Part shown: one piece after another, positions 56,901 to 64,000 of the stretch
How the letters are laid out: the number at the start of each line of letters is the position of its first letter
How positions within the stretch are numbered: the stretch's first letter is position 1
NCBI RefSeq assembly: GCF_001412105.1
Contig: NZ_LKST01000001.1
Location: forward strand, 372,001-436,000
Reading direction: 5' to 3'
Length of the DNA stretch: 64,000 bases
From: Corynebacterium oculi
GTDB lineage: Bacteria; Actinomycetota; Actinomycetes; Mycobacteriales; Mycobacteriaceae
Position numbers and translations under genes: made by a program
Notes under the pieces: model-generated
Told to the model about the DNA's origin: nothing
Databases searched by the model: none
Seen by the model: the letters and a program-made list of their open reading frames with translations, nothing else

Positions 56901-57500
56901 GAGTACAAGGCCTTAGAGGAGCGTTACCAGTTCCTGTCCACCCAGTTGGCGGACGTGGAGGAGGCGCGCGAGGATCTTCAGGGTGTGATCGAGGAGGTGG
57001 ACGCCCGCATTTTGCAGTTGTTCACCGAGGCCTGGCAGGACGTGGAGGCGGAGTTTCCCAAGGTCTTTCACACGCTCTTTCCGGGTGGCCAGGGCCGCCT
57101 GGTGCTCACCGAGCCGGAGGATATGCTCAGCACGGGGATCGAGCTGGAGGCCCGCCCGCCGGGCAAGAAGGTCAAGCGGCTTTCCCTGCTCTCCGGCGGT
57201 GAAAAATCCCTGACGGCCTTGGCCCTGTTGGTGGCGATCTTCCGCGCCCGCCCCAGCCCGTTCTACGTCATGGATGAGGTGGAGGCCGCGCTGGATGACG
57301 TCAACCTGCGCCGCTTGATTAACCTGTTCAGGGAGTTGCGCCGGGATTCCCAGCTCATCGTGATTACGCACCAAAAACCCACGATGGACGTGGCCAACGT
57401 GCTCTACGGCGTGACCATGCGCGGCGACGGCATCACGAGGGTGCTCAGCCAGCGTATGCAGCCCGACGATACCGCGACGGGCGCGCCTGCTCTAGGCTGA
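53907..57500 (+). CDS. smc: chromosome segregation ATPase SMC
   Basis: 1197 residues, the full family length. The N-terminal Walker A is GPNGSGKSN (about residues 32-40). Two long coiled coils flank a hinge (about residues 500-680) that contains an unusual Gly/Glu-rich insertion (about residues 555-590). The C-terminal head carries the ABC signature LSGGEKSLTALALL and Walker B FYVMDEVEAALDD. It acts with ScpA/ScpB (elsewhere) to organise the chromosome from parS sites. Confidence 0.96.
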   Translation: MHLKSLTLKGFKSFASATTLKFEPGICAVVGPNGSGKSNVVDALAWVMGEQGAKTLRGGKMQDVIFAGAGDRKPLGRAEVTLTIDNADGKLPIDYSEVSVTRRMFRDGASEYEINGSKARLMDIQELLSDSGIGREMHVIVGQGKLSEILESRPEERRAYIEEAAGVLKHRRRKEKAQRKLANMQGNLDRLRDLTEELARQLKPLARQAEAARRAATVQATVRDARLRLAGDRIVTLRAELSDTTRQAEVLRERVSALTEELEERTEQQVEWEERLSEVLPKEEAAQQLWFRLSTLTERVSATARIAAERARGAGHEVPYSGIDPEALEHRAEEADAEFARLEEAAAIARERLEVIEEEAAQREETAREAEREHLAQIKALADHREGVVRLLAAEENHSARVNSAEEELERHRSAGEEAQARLAHTREEWEAAREEHEQANHQREPLAEASTRATAEAQAAEERLEQVRATQREHEREVYTLSARIETLRHTLPRASATEILDGELWRGLSREVRPHTGMETALAAALGAHGEALVGPLTGEVIETLREAGVERTVLLAAPRSGGEGGADAATGQDAEHGATGEHEGPGRPEETWQDAARTWRLDADLPEGAEWLLDHVDLSPAVAPAINRLLADVALAPSWAAAQEAVAADPRLRAVTREGELVGQGWVQVGQAAASSVEVEGQIAQAEGELAAAQGRLAELSGTVEGATLAAQEARVEAASATAALREHDAQAEGWAREVRRLERAVTEQEAARDKTKKRGEGIEQRLAQARAELAAVRQRLAQVDTEDTATEEPSTQARDTAKEALNQIRAMEMEAKLSARSAEDRVEQARGKAQQLRRQATHERKARARHEEAMAKRRAEAALARAVAAGAQEVEGRVEEAVGRAAARRDEVQRSKAQITARLSQAKDAVSAVRQQLGRLSDTAHASEIAASQAQVRIDEAEAKTVEQLGVAIPDLLADYTPEPDFDRRAEQARLKQAEKDLSALGKVNPLALEEYKALEERYQFLSTQLADVEEAREDLQGVIEEVDARILQLFTEAWQDVEAEFPKVFHTLFPGGQGRLVLTEPEDMLSTGIELEARPPGKKVKRLSLLSGGEKSLTALALLVAIFRARPSPFYVMDEVEAALDDVNLRRLINLFRELRRDSQLIVITHQKPTMDVANVLYGVTMRGDGITRVLSQRMQPDDTATGAPALG

Positions 57501-57550
57501 TGAGGGTTGTCAGGAACGATCGAGGGAAACATTAAGGGGTCGAACACACG

Positions 57551-60500
57551 GTGATGAGCGAGCACGGTACGGGGGCAGGTACTCCTTTTGCCGATATGAC
57601 GGATTCCCTGCTGGGCTGGGCCTCGCAGGGAGAATTGCGCCTGGCGGAGACCTTCGCGCAGCACCCGTATTTCCCGGAGGCGGGGCTAAGCAGCGATGAG
57701 ATGGAGCGCTATGACAGGCTCTTTGGCCTGTTCCTTTCCCGGCAGGTCACGGCGGGTGCGGATCTGCCGAGCCTGTGGGAGGTCACCCCCGTGATGACCT
57801 CTGTGACGCTGATCTTCCGCGCCAGCCGCCTGGTGGATCGCGCGGAGTTCTATACCGAATACTTTGCGGGGCTGGGATTGAGCGCCACCGAGGACTGGGT
57901 GGCGGCCCTGGATCGGGAGGTCCCCGGGCTTTTGGCTCGGGCGGGCCTGGAGACCCCCGAGGGGCTGGGCAGCGTGGATCTGCTCTGCTATCACGCCGGG
58001 GTGATCTACCGCGAGGTGGCGGGCCTGCTGGAGCTGCTCGATCAGCTCGATGAGAGGGGCAACCCAGGCGAGCAGGAGGCCCTGATTGCCCTGGAGAGCA
58101 GCGATCTTCCGGCCACCGCCCTGATCGCCACCCGGGCGCCCGAGCGCATGGGGCATCTTGTTCGCGGTGTGCAGGCAGTACGGGCCTTTTCCACCCAGCA
58201 CCCTACCTCTTGGTTGGATCGGGATCGCTCCCACCTGGAGCCCGCCCTGCCCAGGCTCGTCGATGAGGCCGTGGTGGCGGAGTTACGGGAGCGTCCCGTG
58301 GGCACCCCGGAGCGCGCCACGGCGGTGGGGGTGGCACCCCGCGAGATTCGCCCGCGCCTGGTGCTCGATACGCAGCGCGGGCGAGTATGTCTGCGTCTGC
58401 CGGAGCAGCGGGTGTCCACGCAGTACGTGGGCGATGGCGTGCACGCCGAGGTTTCCTGGAGGGTGAGCGTGGCGGGCACCACCAGGATCTTCCGCACCGC
58501 CCGCCCCTGGGGGGAACCCACCTACGCGGAGTCCCTGGACGTGGCGGTGGAAAACCAGGTGCGCGAGGCCACGGTGCTCGATACCACCAACGGGATCACC
58601 TGGGTGGTGCCGGTGGTGGACGCCGAAGATCCCGTGTTGATCTTTGCCGCCAATGGGCAAAACCTCACGGATAAGGTCTCGCTGCATCACTCGGAACTCT
58701 TCGTGGTGGTGCCCGATGACGCGCAGCTAGTGGACGCCGTGTCCGGGCAGCCGGTGCCGGTGCTGGGTACCCAGTCCATCCAGGGCTGGTCGGGCTGGGA
58801 ATGCCGACGGGTGGAGGCGGCGTCGATAGCCTCTCTTCAGGTGGTGCGGGTGGGGCAGTCTCCGTCCGCGATGTCGCACCTGCGCAGCGTGGACCCCCGG
58901 CAGCGTGTGCGCTTCGTGCACCCGGTGGAGCCGGTGGCGGACGTGCGCACCCTCAACCGCCTGCCGGTGCACGCGGAGTCCCTGGTGGCGGACTTCCCGG
59001 CCACCCTTTCCGGGCGTGAGGAGATCTGGTATCTCTCCATCTCCGCCTATTCCGGGGTGGGGGAAACCGCCGAGGAGATCGCGGAGCCGGAGCCGCTGGA
59101 GGTACCCGCCGAGGGTGGGGCCTTCCAGATCTTTGACCCCGAGGCGTACGACGCCCCCTGGGTGGGCGAGTACCTGGTGCGCCTGCGCGGCCCGCGCAAC
59201 GAGTCCTTCCGGCATCGCTACGCCATCGTGGAGGGCATGGTCTGCGAGACCACGATGGAGGGCGGGCACAGCGTGCGGATTCCCGCCCAAGGCGGGCTTT
59301 CCCCGGCGGTGCTCGCGGTGGGGCATGGGGAGAAGGATTTTTCCGTCTCCCCGCGCCGCATCGCCGTGGCTCCGCATGAGGCAGGCGCGGACTTCGTGGT
59401 GAGCACGGACGAGGGCGATAGCCTCCCGCTGCGGTTTAGCCCCCCGGCGTTGTCCTTTGAACTGGGCATGACCACGTACCAGCCCATGTGGCGCACCAGC
59501 CGCCTATACCTGGGCACCCGCCACATTGATCCGGCGGGGCGGATCCGTGTGCGCGCCACCGGGGAACTGGAGCGGCCCCGGGTGAGCGTGCGCAACCAGC
59601 ACGGTTCCCCGGTGCGCACCGTGGCGCTGACTAGGGAGGACGCGGTGACTTACTCCGCGCCGGTGGACGCCATCGCGCAGTCCGTGGCGGTCATGCCCGA
59701 GGGGCGCCTGGAATTCGAGTGGACCGATCCGGGCAGTAATAATCGCGTGTCCGTGACGCTGGCGGTGATGAGTTCCACCCCGCACGCCACCGAGGTGAGC
59801 GTGGCGGACGGGGCTCTGCGCTTTGCGGACCTCATGGAATCACGCAACCTCGCGGCCTGGGTGTGGCCCGCCACCGCGCCGTGGTCGGTGGCCCGGCACA
59901 TCCGCCACGTCACCGAGGTCACGCCGCTGCCGGAATCGCTTATCGACGCCGGCGATCTCGTCGTGCAGCTCTACGCCGGGGATCCCTTTGGCACCCTTCG
60001 CGCCCCGCAGCACCCCGGCGAGACGGCGCTGCGCGTAGAACAGCCCGGCTACCTTGCCGACCAGCCGGAGGAACTAGCGCGCCTTTCGGCCTTCCTCTCC
60101 GGGGAGGAGGAGACCCCGCCCGCCAGCGCGCAGGTGCTGCCGGTGATCTGGGATCACTTTGGCTCCACCACGCGGGAACGCGACGTGACCCACACGATCT
60201 TTGAGGAATCCCCCCGCGCCGCCCTGCGCGGGCTGTCTGATTCCCTGGTGCCCGCTCACTTACAGCCCGGTCGCATGATCGTCACCGGCCTGGTCAACCA
60301 CTCCTTCAACCTCACGGAGGAGGCTCCCGTGGAGCGCGAGGATCACCGCAGCCCGTGGATCACCATCATGATGCAATTGGGCGAGGTGGGCGGGGCTCTG
60401 GGGCGGCCCGAGAGCACCAAGGAACTCAAGGCCCTGCTGGCGCAGCTGAAAAAGACCGCCGGCCCAGCCCTGGTCAACACCCTGCTCACCGGGCGCGATT

Positions 60501-61030
60501 CCACCCTGGACTCCGCGTGCATTGATGCCTCCACCGTGCGCATCGCGCACATGGACTCCGCGCAGCAGGAGCAGCTGATGAGCATGTTCTTCGCCAACGC
60601 GGACATCGTTCCCGGCCCCATCATGGAGGACGGCCCGCGTCTCATGGCCGTGTTTGAAACCTTCCGCAAGCGCGAGGAACTCAACCGCCTGCTCACCTCG
60701 GAGGGGCTGGTCAAGCCCGCCGTTTCTCTCCTGCGGGCGCTACGCAACACGCACCGGGCCCTGTACTCGGCGGCGCGCGTGCGCTTTGACAAGCTCGACG
60801 GCGTGAATACCGAGGATAAGGACAACGCCTGGGCCCTGGCCCCGGTGGTATCCCTGGTGTTTGCGCTTGCGGCGCGCATGCACGCCCACGGTTTGATCGG
60901 CAAGTCCAAGACCCTGGATGCGGCCGCGCAGGGGTGGTCGCAGCTGGCCGACGTGGTGCCGGATCTGGTCACGGGGGACGTGATCTCCGCCGAGGCGATG
61001 GCCCTGGCGGCCTCCGCGGCGAAGGGGTAG
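57551..61030 (+). CDS. large protein of unknown function between smc and ftsY
   Basis: 1159 residues, starting at GTG 57551 or ATG 57554. No known domain, ATP-binding motif or membrane segment is recognised. The N-terminal ~270 residues are mostly helical and acidic. The middle (about 280-760) is beta-rich with repeating Trp/Tyr/Val strands suggestive of several immunoglobulin-like or jelly-roll units. The C-terminal ~300 residues are helical again. C. glutamicum has a hypothetical gene at the same place as I recall, so it is a conserved genus-level protein. Fixed position beside smc may hint at a chromosome or envelope role. A strong terminator follows. Confidence 0.75.
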   Translation: MMSEHGTGAGTPFADMTDSLLGWASQGELRLAETFAQHPYFPEAGLSSDEMERYDRLFGLFLSRQVTAGADLPSLWEVTPVMTSVTLIFRASRLVDRAEFYTEYFAGLGLSATEDWVAALDREVPGLLARAGLETPEGLGSVDLLCYHAGVIYREVAGLLELLDQLDERGNPGEQEALIALESSDLPATALIATRAPERMGHLVRGVQAVRAFSTQHPTSWLDRDRSHLEPALPRLVDEAVVAELRERPVGTPERATAVGVAPREIRPRLVLDTQRGRVCLRLPEQRVSTQYVGDGVHAEVSWRVSVAGTTRIFRTARPWGEPTYAESLDVAVENQVREATVLDTTNGITWVVPVVDAEDPVLIFAANGQNLTDKVSLHHSELFVVVPDDAQLVDAVSGQPVPVLGTQSIQGWSGWECRRVEAASIASLQVVRVGQSPSAMSHLRSVDPRQRVRFVHPVEPVADVRTLNRLPVHAESLVADFPATLSGREEIWYLSISAYSGVGETAEEIAEPEPLEVPAEGGAFQIFDPEAYDAPWVGEYLVRLRGPRNESFRHRYAIVEGMVCETTMEGGHSVRIPAQGGLSPAVLAVGHGEKDFSVSPRRIAVAPHEAGADFVVSTDEGDSLPLRFSPPALSFELGMTTYQPMWRTSRLYLGTRHIDPAGRIRVRATGELERPRVSVRNQHGSPVRTVALTREDAVTYSAPVDAIAQSVAVMPEGRLEFEWTDPGSNNRVSVTLAVMSSTPHATEVSVADGALRFADLMESRNLAAWVWPATAPWSVARHIRHVTEVTPLPESLIDAGDLVVQLYAGDPFGTLRAPQHPGETALRVEQPGYLADQPEELARLSAFLSGEEETPPASAQVLPVIWDHFGSTTRERDVTHTIFEESPRAALRGLSDSLVPAHLQPGRMIVTGLVNHSFNLTEEAPVEREDHRSPWITIMMQLGEVGGALGRPESTKELKALLAQLKKTAGPALVNTLLTGRDSTLDSACIDASTVRIAHMDSAQQEQLMSMFFANADIVPGPIMEDGPRLMAVFETFRKREELNRLLTSEGLVKPAVSLLRALRNTHRALYSAARVRFDKLDGVNTEDKDNAWALAPVVSLVFALAARMHAHGLIGKSKTLDAAAQGWSQLADVVPDLVTGDVISAEAMALAASAAKG
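59938..59950 (-). repeat. GGCGTCGATAAGC motif copy inside the large unknown gene
   Basis: Exact reverse complement of the 13-mer, read as Leu-Ile-Asp-Ala with the rare Leu codon CTT. Confidence 0.5.
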
Positions 61031-61048
61031 CAGCGTAGTTTTTCAATG

Positions 61049-61086
61049 CCGATCCCCGGGGTTTTACTCCCGGGGATCGGTTTTTT
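61049..61086 (+). terminator. intrinsic terminator after the large unknown gene
   Basis: Perfect 12-bp stem (61049-61060 and 61069-61080), 8-nt loop, then T6. Confidence 0.93.
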
Positions 61087-61100
61087 GGGGGGTGTGGTGA

Positions 61101-61194
61101 TTTTTCCTGCCGGTGTGTGACGGGTGTGAATCCGTGGTGCCCCTTGGTGGCCAGGTAGTACTTTTCCCTGCCGCTGTGTGACGGAAGTGAATCA
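61101..61194. repeat. imperfect direct repeat upstream of ftsY
   Basis: Segments 61101-61133 and 61162-61194 match at about 28 of 33 positions, both containing CCTGCCG(G/C)TGTGTGACGG. The second copy is followed by CGTCACA, forming an inverted repeat with its TGTGACG. Together they suggest a regulatory region for ftsY. Confidence 0.5.
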
Positions 61195-61278
61195 CATGCG
61201 TCACATTGCGGTGGGGAGGGCGGCGAGGGAGGGGGCTGTATGGTGTGGTGCGGTGGTCAATAGAGGGGGTGTGCTGCC

Positions 61279-63243
61279 ATGATGGAGGGCATGACTACGG
61301 ATTTTTGGATCATCGCTGGCATAGCGCTCCTTGTCATCCTTCTTTTGGCGGCGGTTTTGGTACTCATTGGCCGCAGGAACGCGGCCTCTAAGACCGTGAC
61401 CTTTGAAAAGAAAGAAGAAGAGGAACCCAAGCAACTCACCCAGCAGCAAAAATCCGGTAACTATCAGGCCAAGGGCGGCTTTAATTTTGCCTCCGGTGGC
61501 GCGGCAGACGCCAGCGTGGCGGCCTTTACCAAGAACACCCCGGCCGCTGAAGATAAGGAGAAGGAACCGGTGCTGCGTGCTGACCAGCAGGTTCAGCAGA
61601 GCAACCAGAGCAATCCCGAGCCCCCGGTTCGTCGCGCGCAGCCGCACCCGCGCCCCTCGGCACCGGCAAAGCGAGTCAAGCCCGCTGAACAGGTAAAGCC
61701 GGTCGAGCGAGTAGAGCAGGCTCAACCGGAAGCTGCGCAGAAGCCCGTGGCACCGGCACAGCCAGCAACGGAAAAGACCGACAAGCCCCAGCAGGAGCAG
61801 ACCCCGGCGGCCCCCGCCCCAGTTCCCTCGGAGGTTGCGTCCCCTGAGCCGCCGAAGCCGGTGGTGGAGGAGGCCCCGCAGGAGAGCGTGCAGCCGGAGA
61901 AGGCCGTGGAGGAACCCGCGCGGAGCGCGCAGCAGCGGCAGGAGCAACCGGAGCCGATCAGGGCTGAGGTGACTGAAAACCGAGAGGTCGTAGAGGCAGC
62001 GGAGGGGCGGGAAGCCGCCGCAATCTCTGCCGAGGTTTCGGAGCCTGCCGAATCTACCGAGCCCACCGAACCCGCGGTCACGGAGGAAGCGGCCTCCGCT
62101 GTCGAGCCTGCTGAGTCCACCGAGCCCGTTGGGTCTGAGTCCGCTGACCCGGTCGAGGAGATCGAGGCAGCCGAGGAAATCAGGGCCGAGGAGGCCGCCG
62201 CTGCTGCGGACGCCACCGCTCGCACGGCAGAGGAAGCACTGGCAAGCACCCCCGCCCCGGAGCGGGTGGAGGCGGCTCAGGAGGCCGAGGCGGCGGAGCC
62301 GCAGGAGGAGATCGCTCCGGTTGCGGGCCGCATTGGCCGCCTGCGCGGGCGGTTGTCCCGCTCGCAGAATGTGATCGGCAAGTCTGTTCTGGATATTCTT
62401 TCCGCCGGCGATCTGGACGAGGACGCCTGGGAGGAGATCGAGGACACCCTGGTGATGGCGGATCTGGGCACCACCGTGACCACCAAGGTGGTGGAGGATC
62501 TGCGCGTGAAGATCGCGGAGCGCGGGGTGTCATCGGAGGCTGAGGCCCGCGCCATGCTGCGCGAGACGCTGATCGAGGCCTGCCAGCCGGGGCTGGATCG
62601 CTCGATCAAGGCCATGCCCTATGAGGGTAAGCCCGCCGTGGTGCTGGTGGTGGGCGTTAATGGCACGGGCAAGACCACCACCACGGGCAAGTTGGCCCGC
62701 GTGTTGGTGTCGATGGGGCACAAGGTGGTGCTGGGTGCGGCGGATACCTTCCGCGCGGCGGCGGCCGATCAGTTGGAGACCTGGGGGCGCCGGGTGGGGG
62801 CGCAGACGGTGCGCGGCGAGGAGGGGGCGGATCCGGCCTCGGTGGCTTTCGACGCCGTGGCTCAGGGCGTGGACTCCCAGGCCGATGTGGTGCTGGTGGA
62901 TACGGCCGGGCGCCTGCATACCTCGGTGGGGCTGATGGATCAGTTGGGCAAGGTCAAGCGCGTGGTGGAGAAGAAGGCCAAGGTGGACGAGGTGCTGTTG
63001 GTGCTGGATGCCACCGTGGGGCAGAACGGGCTCATGCAGGCGCGCACGTTTAGCGAGGTGGTGGACATCACCGGCGTGGTGCTCACCAAGCTTGACGGCA
63101 CGGCCAAGGGGGGCATCGTGTTTAAGGTGCAAGAGGAGCTGGGCGTTCCGGTGAAGCTGGTGGGCCTGGGCGAGGGTTCGGATGATCTGGCGCCCTTCGA
63201 GGTGGAGGGCTTCGTGGACGCCTTGCTGGGGGAGTCTGCTTAG
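61279..63243 (+). CDS. ftsY: signal recognition particle receptor FtsY
   Basis: 654 residues. An N-terminal membrane helix (about residues 10-31) is followed by a very long acidic Ala/Glu/Pro/Val-rich region (about 40-345) and then the NG GTPase. G1 is GVNGTGKTTTTGKLA, the DTFRAAAADQLE motif follows, G3 is DTAGRLHT and G4 is TKLDGTAKGG. It docks SRP-ribosome complexes to the membrane. ATG 61279 follows GAGGGGG; starts at 61282 and 61291 are alternatives. The acidic region is longer than in most bacteria but typical of corynebacteria. Confidence 0.96.
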   Translation: MMEGMTTDFWIIAGIALLVILLLAAVLVLIGRRNAASKTVTFEKKEEEEPKQLTQQQKSGNYQAKGGFNFASGGAADASVAAFTKNTPAAEDKEKEPVLRADQQVQQSNQSNPEPPVRRAQPHPRPSAPAKRVKPAEQVKPVERVEQAQPEAAQKPVAPAQPATEKTDKPQQEQTPAAPAPVPSEVASPEPPKPVVEEAPQESVQPEKAVEEPARSAQQRQEQPEPIRAEVTENREVVEAAEGREAAAISAEVSEPAESTEPTEPAVTEEAASAVEPAESTEPVGSESADPVEEIEAAEEIRAEEAAAAADATARTAEEALASTPAPERVEAAQEAEAAEPQEEIAPVAGRIGRLRGRLSRSQNVIGKSVLDILSAGDLDEDAWEEIEDTLVMADLGTTVTTKVVEDLRVKIAERGVSSEAEARAMLRETLIEACQPGLDRSIKAMPYEGKPAVVLVVGVNGTGKTTTTGKLARVLVSMGHKVVLGAADTFRAAAADQLETWGRRVGAQTVRGEEGADPASVAFDAVAQGVDSQADVVLVDTAGRLHTSVGLMDQLGKVKRVVEKKAKVDEVLLVLDATVGQNGLMQARTFSEVVDITGVVLTKLDGTAKGGIVFKVQEELGVPVKLVGLGEGSDDLAPFEVEGFVDALLGESA

Positions 63244-63263
63244 GGCTGTATCGGGCTGAGAAT

Positions 63264-63299
63264 GTGGCGCAGGTTTTATGGTCTGCGCCACTTTCTTTT
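63264..63299 (+). terminator. intrinsic terminator of ftsY
   Basis: Perfect 9-bp stem (63264-63272 and 63283-63291), 10-nt loop, then TTTCTTTT. Confidence 0.9.
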
Positions 63300-63337
63300 C
63301 TATAGACCATTCGGAAACCGCTCTCCTGGGCTAGGTT

Positions 63338-63353
63338 ATCTATATAACGATAG
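63338..63353 (+). promoter_or_regulatory. AmtR operator upstream of amtB
   Basis: ATCTATATAACGATAG differs at one position from the AmtR box of C. glutamicum (ATCTATAGAACGATAG, from memory), the binding site of the TetR-type nitrogen repressor AmtR. A partial second site with TCTATAGA starts at 63299. The location 24 bp before amtB is as expected for repression when nitrogen is plentiful. Confidence 0.8.
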
Positions 63354-63376
63354 AAACCCGAGAAAGTAGGTGCCCG

Positions 63377-64000
63377 ATGGATTCAGGAGTTCTCCTCGCC
63401 AACGCCGCATGGGTGCTGGTTGCGGCCTCCCTCGTCTTGCTGATGACCCCCGCCCTCGCCCTGTTCTACGGCGGCATGGCGGGACGCCGCGCCGTGCTGA
63501 ACATGATGATGATGAGTTTTGCCGCCCTGGGCGTGGTCACCGTGGTGTATCTGCTGTGGGGCTGGTCGATGTCCTACGGCACCCGTTCTCTCGGCGGGGT
63601 GGTGGCCGATCCCACCGAGTTCTTCGGCCTGCGCGGGATCGACGCCACCATGCAAGGCGATAACGGCTACCCCGCGCTGATCGACGTCGCCTTCCAGCTC
63701 ACCTTCGCCGTGATCTCCACCGCGATCATCTCCGGCGCCCTGGCCGGGCGCGTGAAGTTCTCCACCTGGTTGGCGTTCACCGCCGCCTGGCCCACCCTGG
63801 TGTACTTCCCCCTGGCGCACATGGTGTGGGGCGGGGGCCTGCTCTCGGAGAGCGCGGACTCCCTGTCCGCCTGGATCTTCGGCACCACCGAGGAGGGGGA
63901 GGCGCTGGTGGCTCCCATCGACTTCGCGGGCGGCACCGTGGTGCACATCTCCGCCGGCGCGGCGGCCTTCGTGCTGGCCCTCGTGGTGGGCAAGCGCCAG
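63377..64000 (+). CDS. amtB: ammonium transporter, C-terminus cut by window edge
   Basis: 208 codons of an Amt-family ammonium channel, open to the right edge. The N-terminus MDSGVLLANAAWVLVAASLVLLM is the first helix; FYGGMAGRR and the later DFAGGTVVHISAGAAAF (Amt signature with the pore His) identify the family. Five or six helices are present. The upstream AmtR box indicates nitrogen control. In C. glutamicum amtB is followed by glnK and glnD, which would lie beyond the window. Confidence 0.95.
   Translation, partial: MDSGVLLANAAWVLVAASLVLLMTPALALFYGGMAGRRAVLNMMMMSFAALGVVTVVYLLWGWSMSYGTRSLGGVVADPTEFFGLRGIDATMQGDNGYPALIDVAFQLTFAVISTAIISGALAGRVKFSTWLAFTAAWPTLVYFPLAHMVWGGGLLSESADSLSAWIFGTTEEGEALVAPIDFAGGTVVHISAGAAAFVLALVVGKRQ

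Noticed and set aside
61170..61205. GlxR (CRP-type) binding site TGTGA-N6-TCACA upstream of ftsY
   Set aside because: TGTGACG and CGTCACA are separated by 16 nt, not the 6 nt required, so the match is poor.

Overview
This window looks like chromosomal DNA of a Corynebacterium (Mycobacteriales, mycolic-acid bacteria). It is strongly G+C-rich. It carries a his cluster with embedded MFS, impA and small membrane genes, then a trpC-like gene, lgt and pyk. It also has gdhA, a sepIVA-DUF177-rnc-mutM-acyP-smc-ftsY-amtB block and an AmtR-type operator before amtB. These arrangements match the C. glutamicum/mycobacterial layout as I recall it. Nearly all genes are intact housekeeping genes. No tRNA, rRNA, CRISPR array, IS element or prophage was recognised.

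Layout. 1-1.6 kb: asparaginase (cut by the left edge) and an Mtb12-like lipoprotein. 1.85-9.1 kb: an accessory locus with an MspA-type porin gene broken by a stop codon, a small membrane protein, and a secreted TNT-type (NAD+ glycohydrolase) polymorphic toxin interrupted by two apparent frameshifts. The toxin is followed by a putative immunity gene, a remnant, an orphan TNT module with a paralogous immunity gene, and a membrane protein; the DNA from about 5.2 kb on is visibly A+T-richer. 9.4-18.5 kb: lipoprotein, lspA-rluD, rarD, dnaE, MFS transporter. 18.5-27.3 kb: secreted alpha/beta hydrolase, ilvA, yigZ, S4-domain protein, a 30-codon small ORF, a relS-like alarmone synthetase, a DnaQ-like exonuclease with BRCT, and a TetR/NAD(P)-binding fusion. 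27.5-38.6 kb: lipoprotein, membrane protein and the cluster hisD-hisC-hisB-orf-MFS-hisH-hisA-impA-hisF-hisI-Trp-associated membrane protein-trpC-like. 38.7-46.5 kb: lgt, pyk, flavin disulfide reductase, M20 peptidase, glycerate kinase, gdhA. 46.7-64 kb: DUF6230/DUF6114 pair, sepIVA, DUF177, rnc, mutM, AGCS symporter, acyP, smc, a large unclassified protein, ftsY and the start of amtB.

How the genes work together. The his block supplies most of histidine biosynthesis; hisG and hisE are absent here. lspA and lgt are the lipoprotein maturation enzymes that would act on the several lipobox proteins encoded here. gdhA and amtB belong to nitrogen assimilation. sepIVA, smc and ftsY serve division, chromosome organisation and membrane targeting. 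Many genes have a TANNNT -10 hexamer 6-9 nt before the start codon, implying leaderless transcripts.

The most interesting items are the decaying TNT toxin/porin/immunity locus, a short DNA motif (GGCGTCGATA, 12 copies) that recurs far more than expected, a TrpC-like protein that has lost catalytic residues, and a TetR-oxidoreductase fusion.
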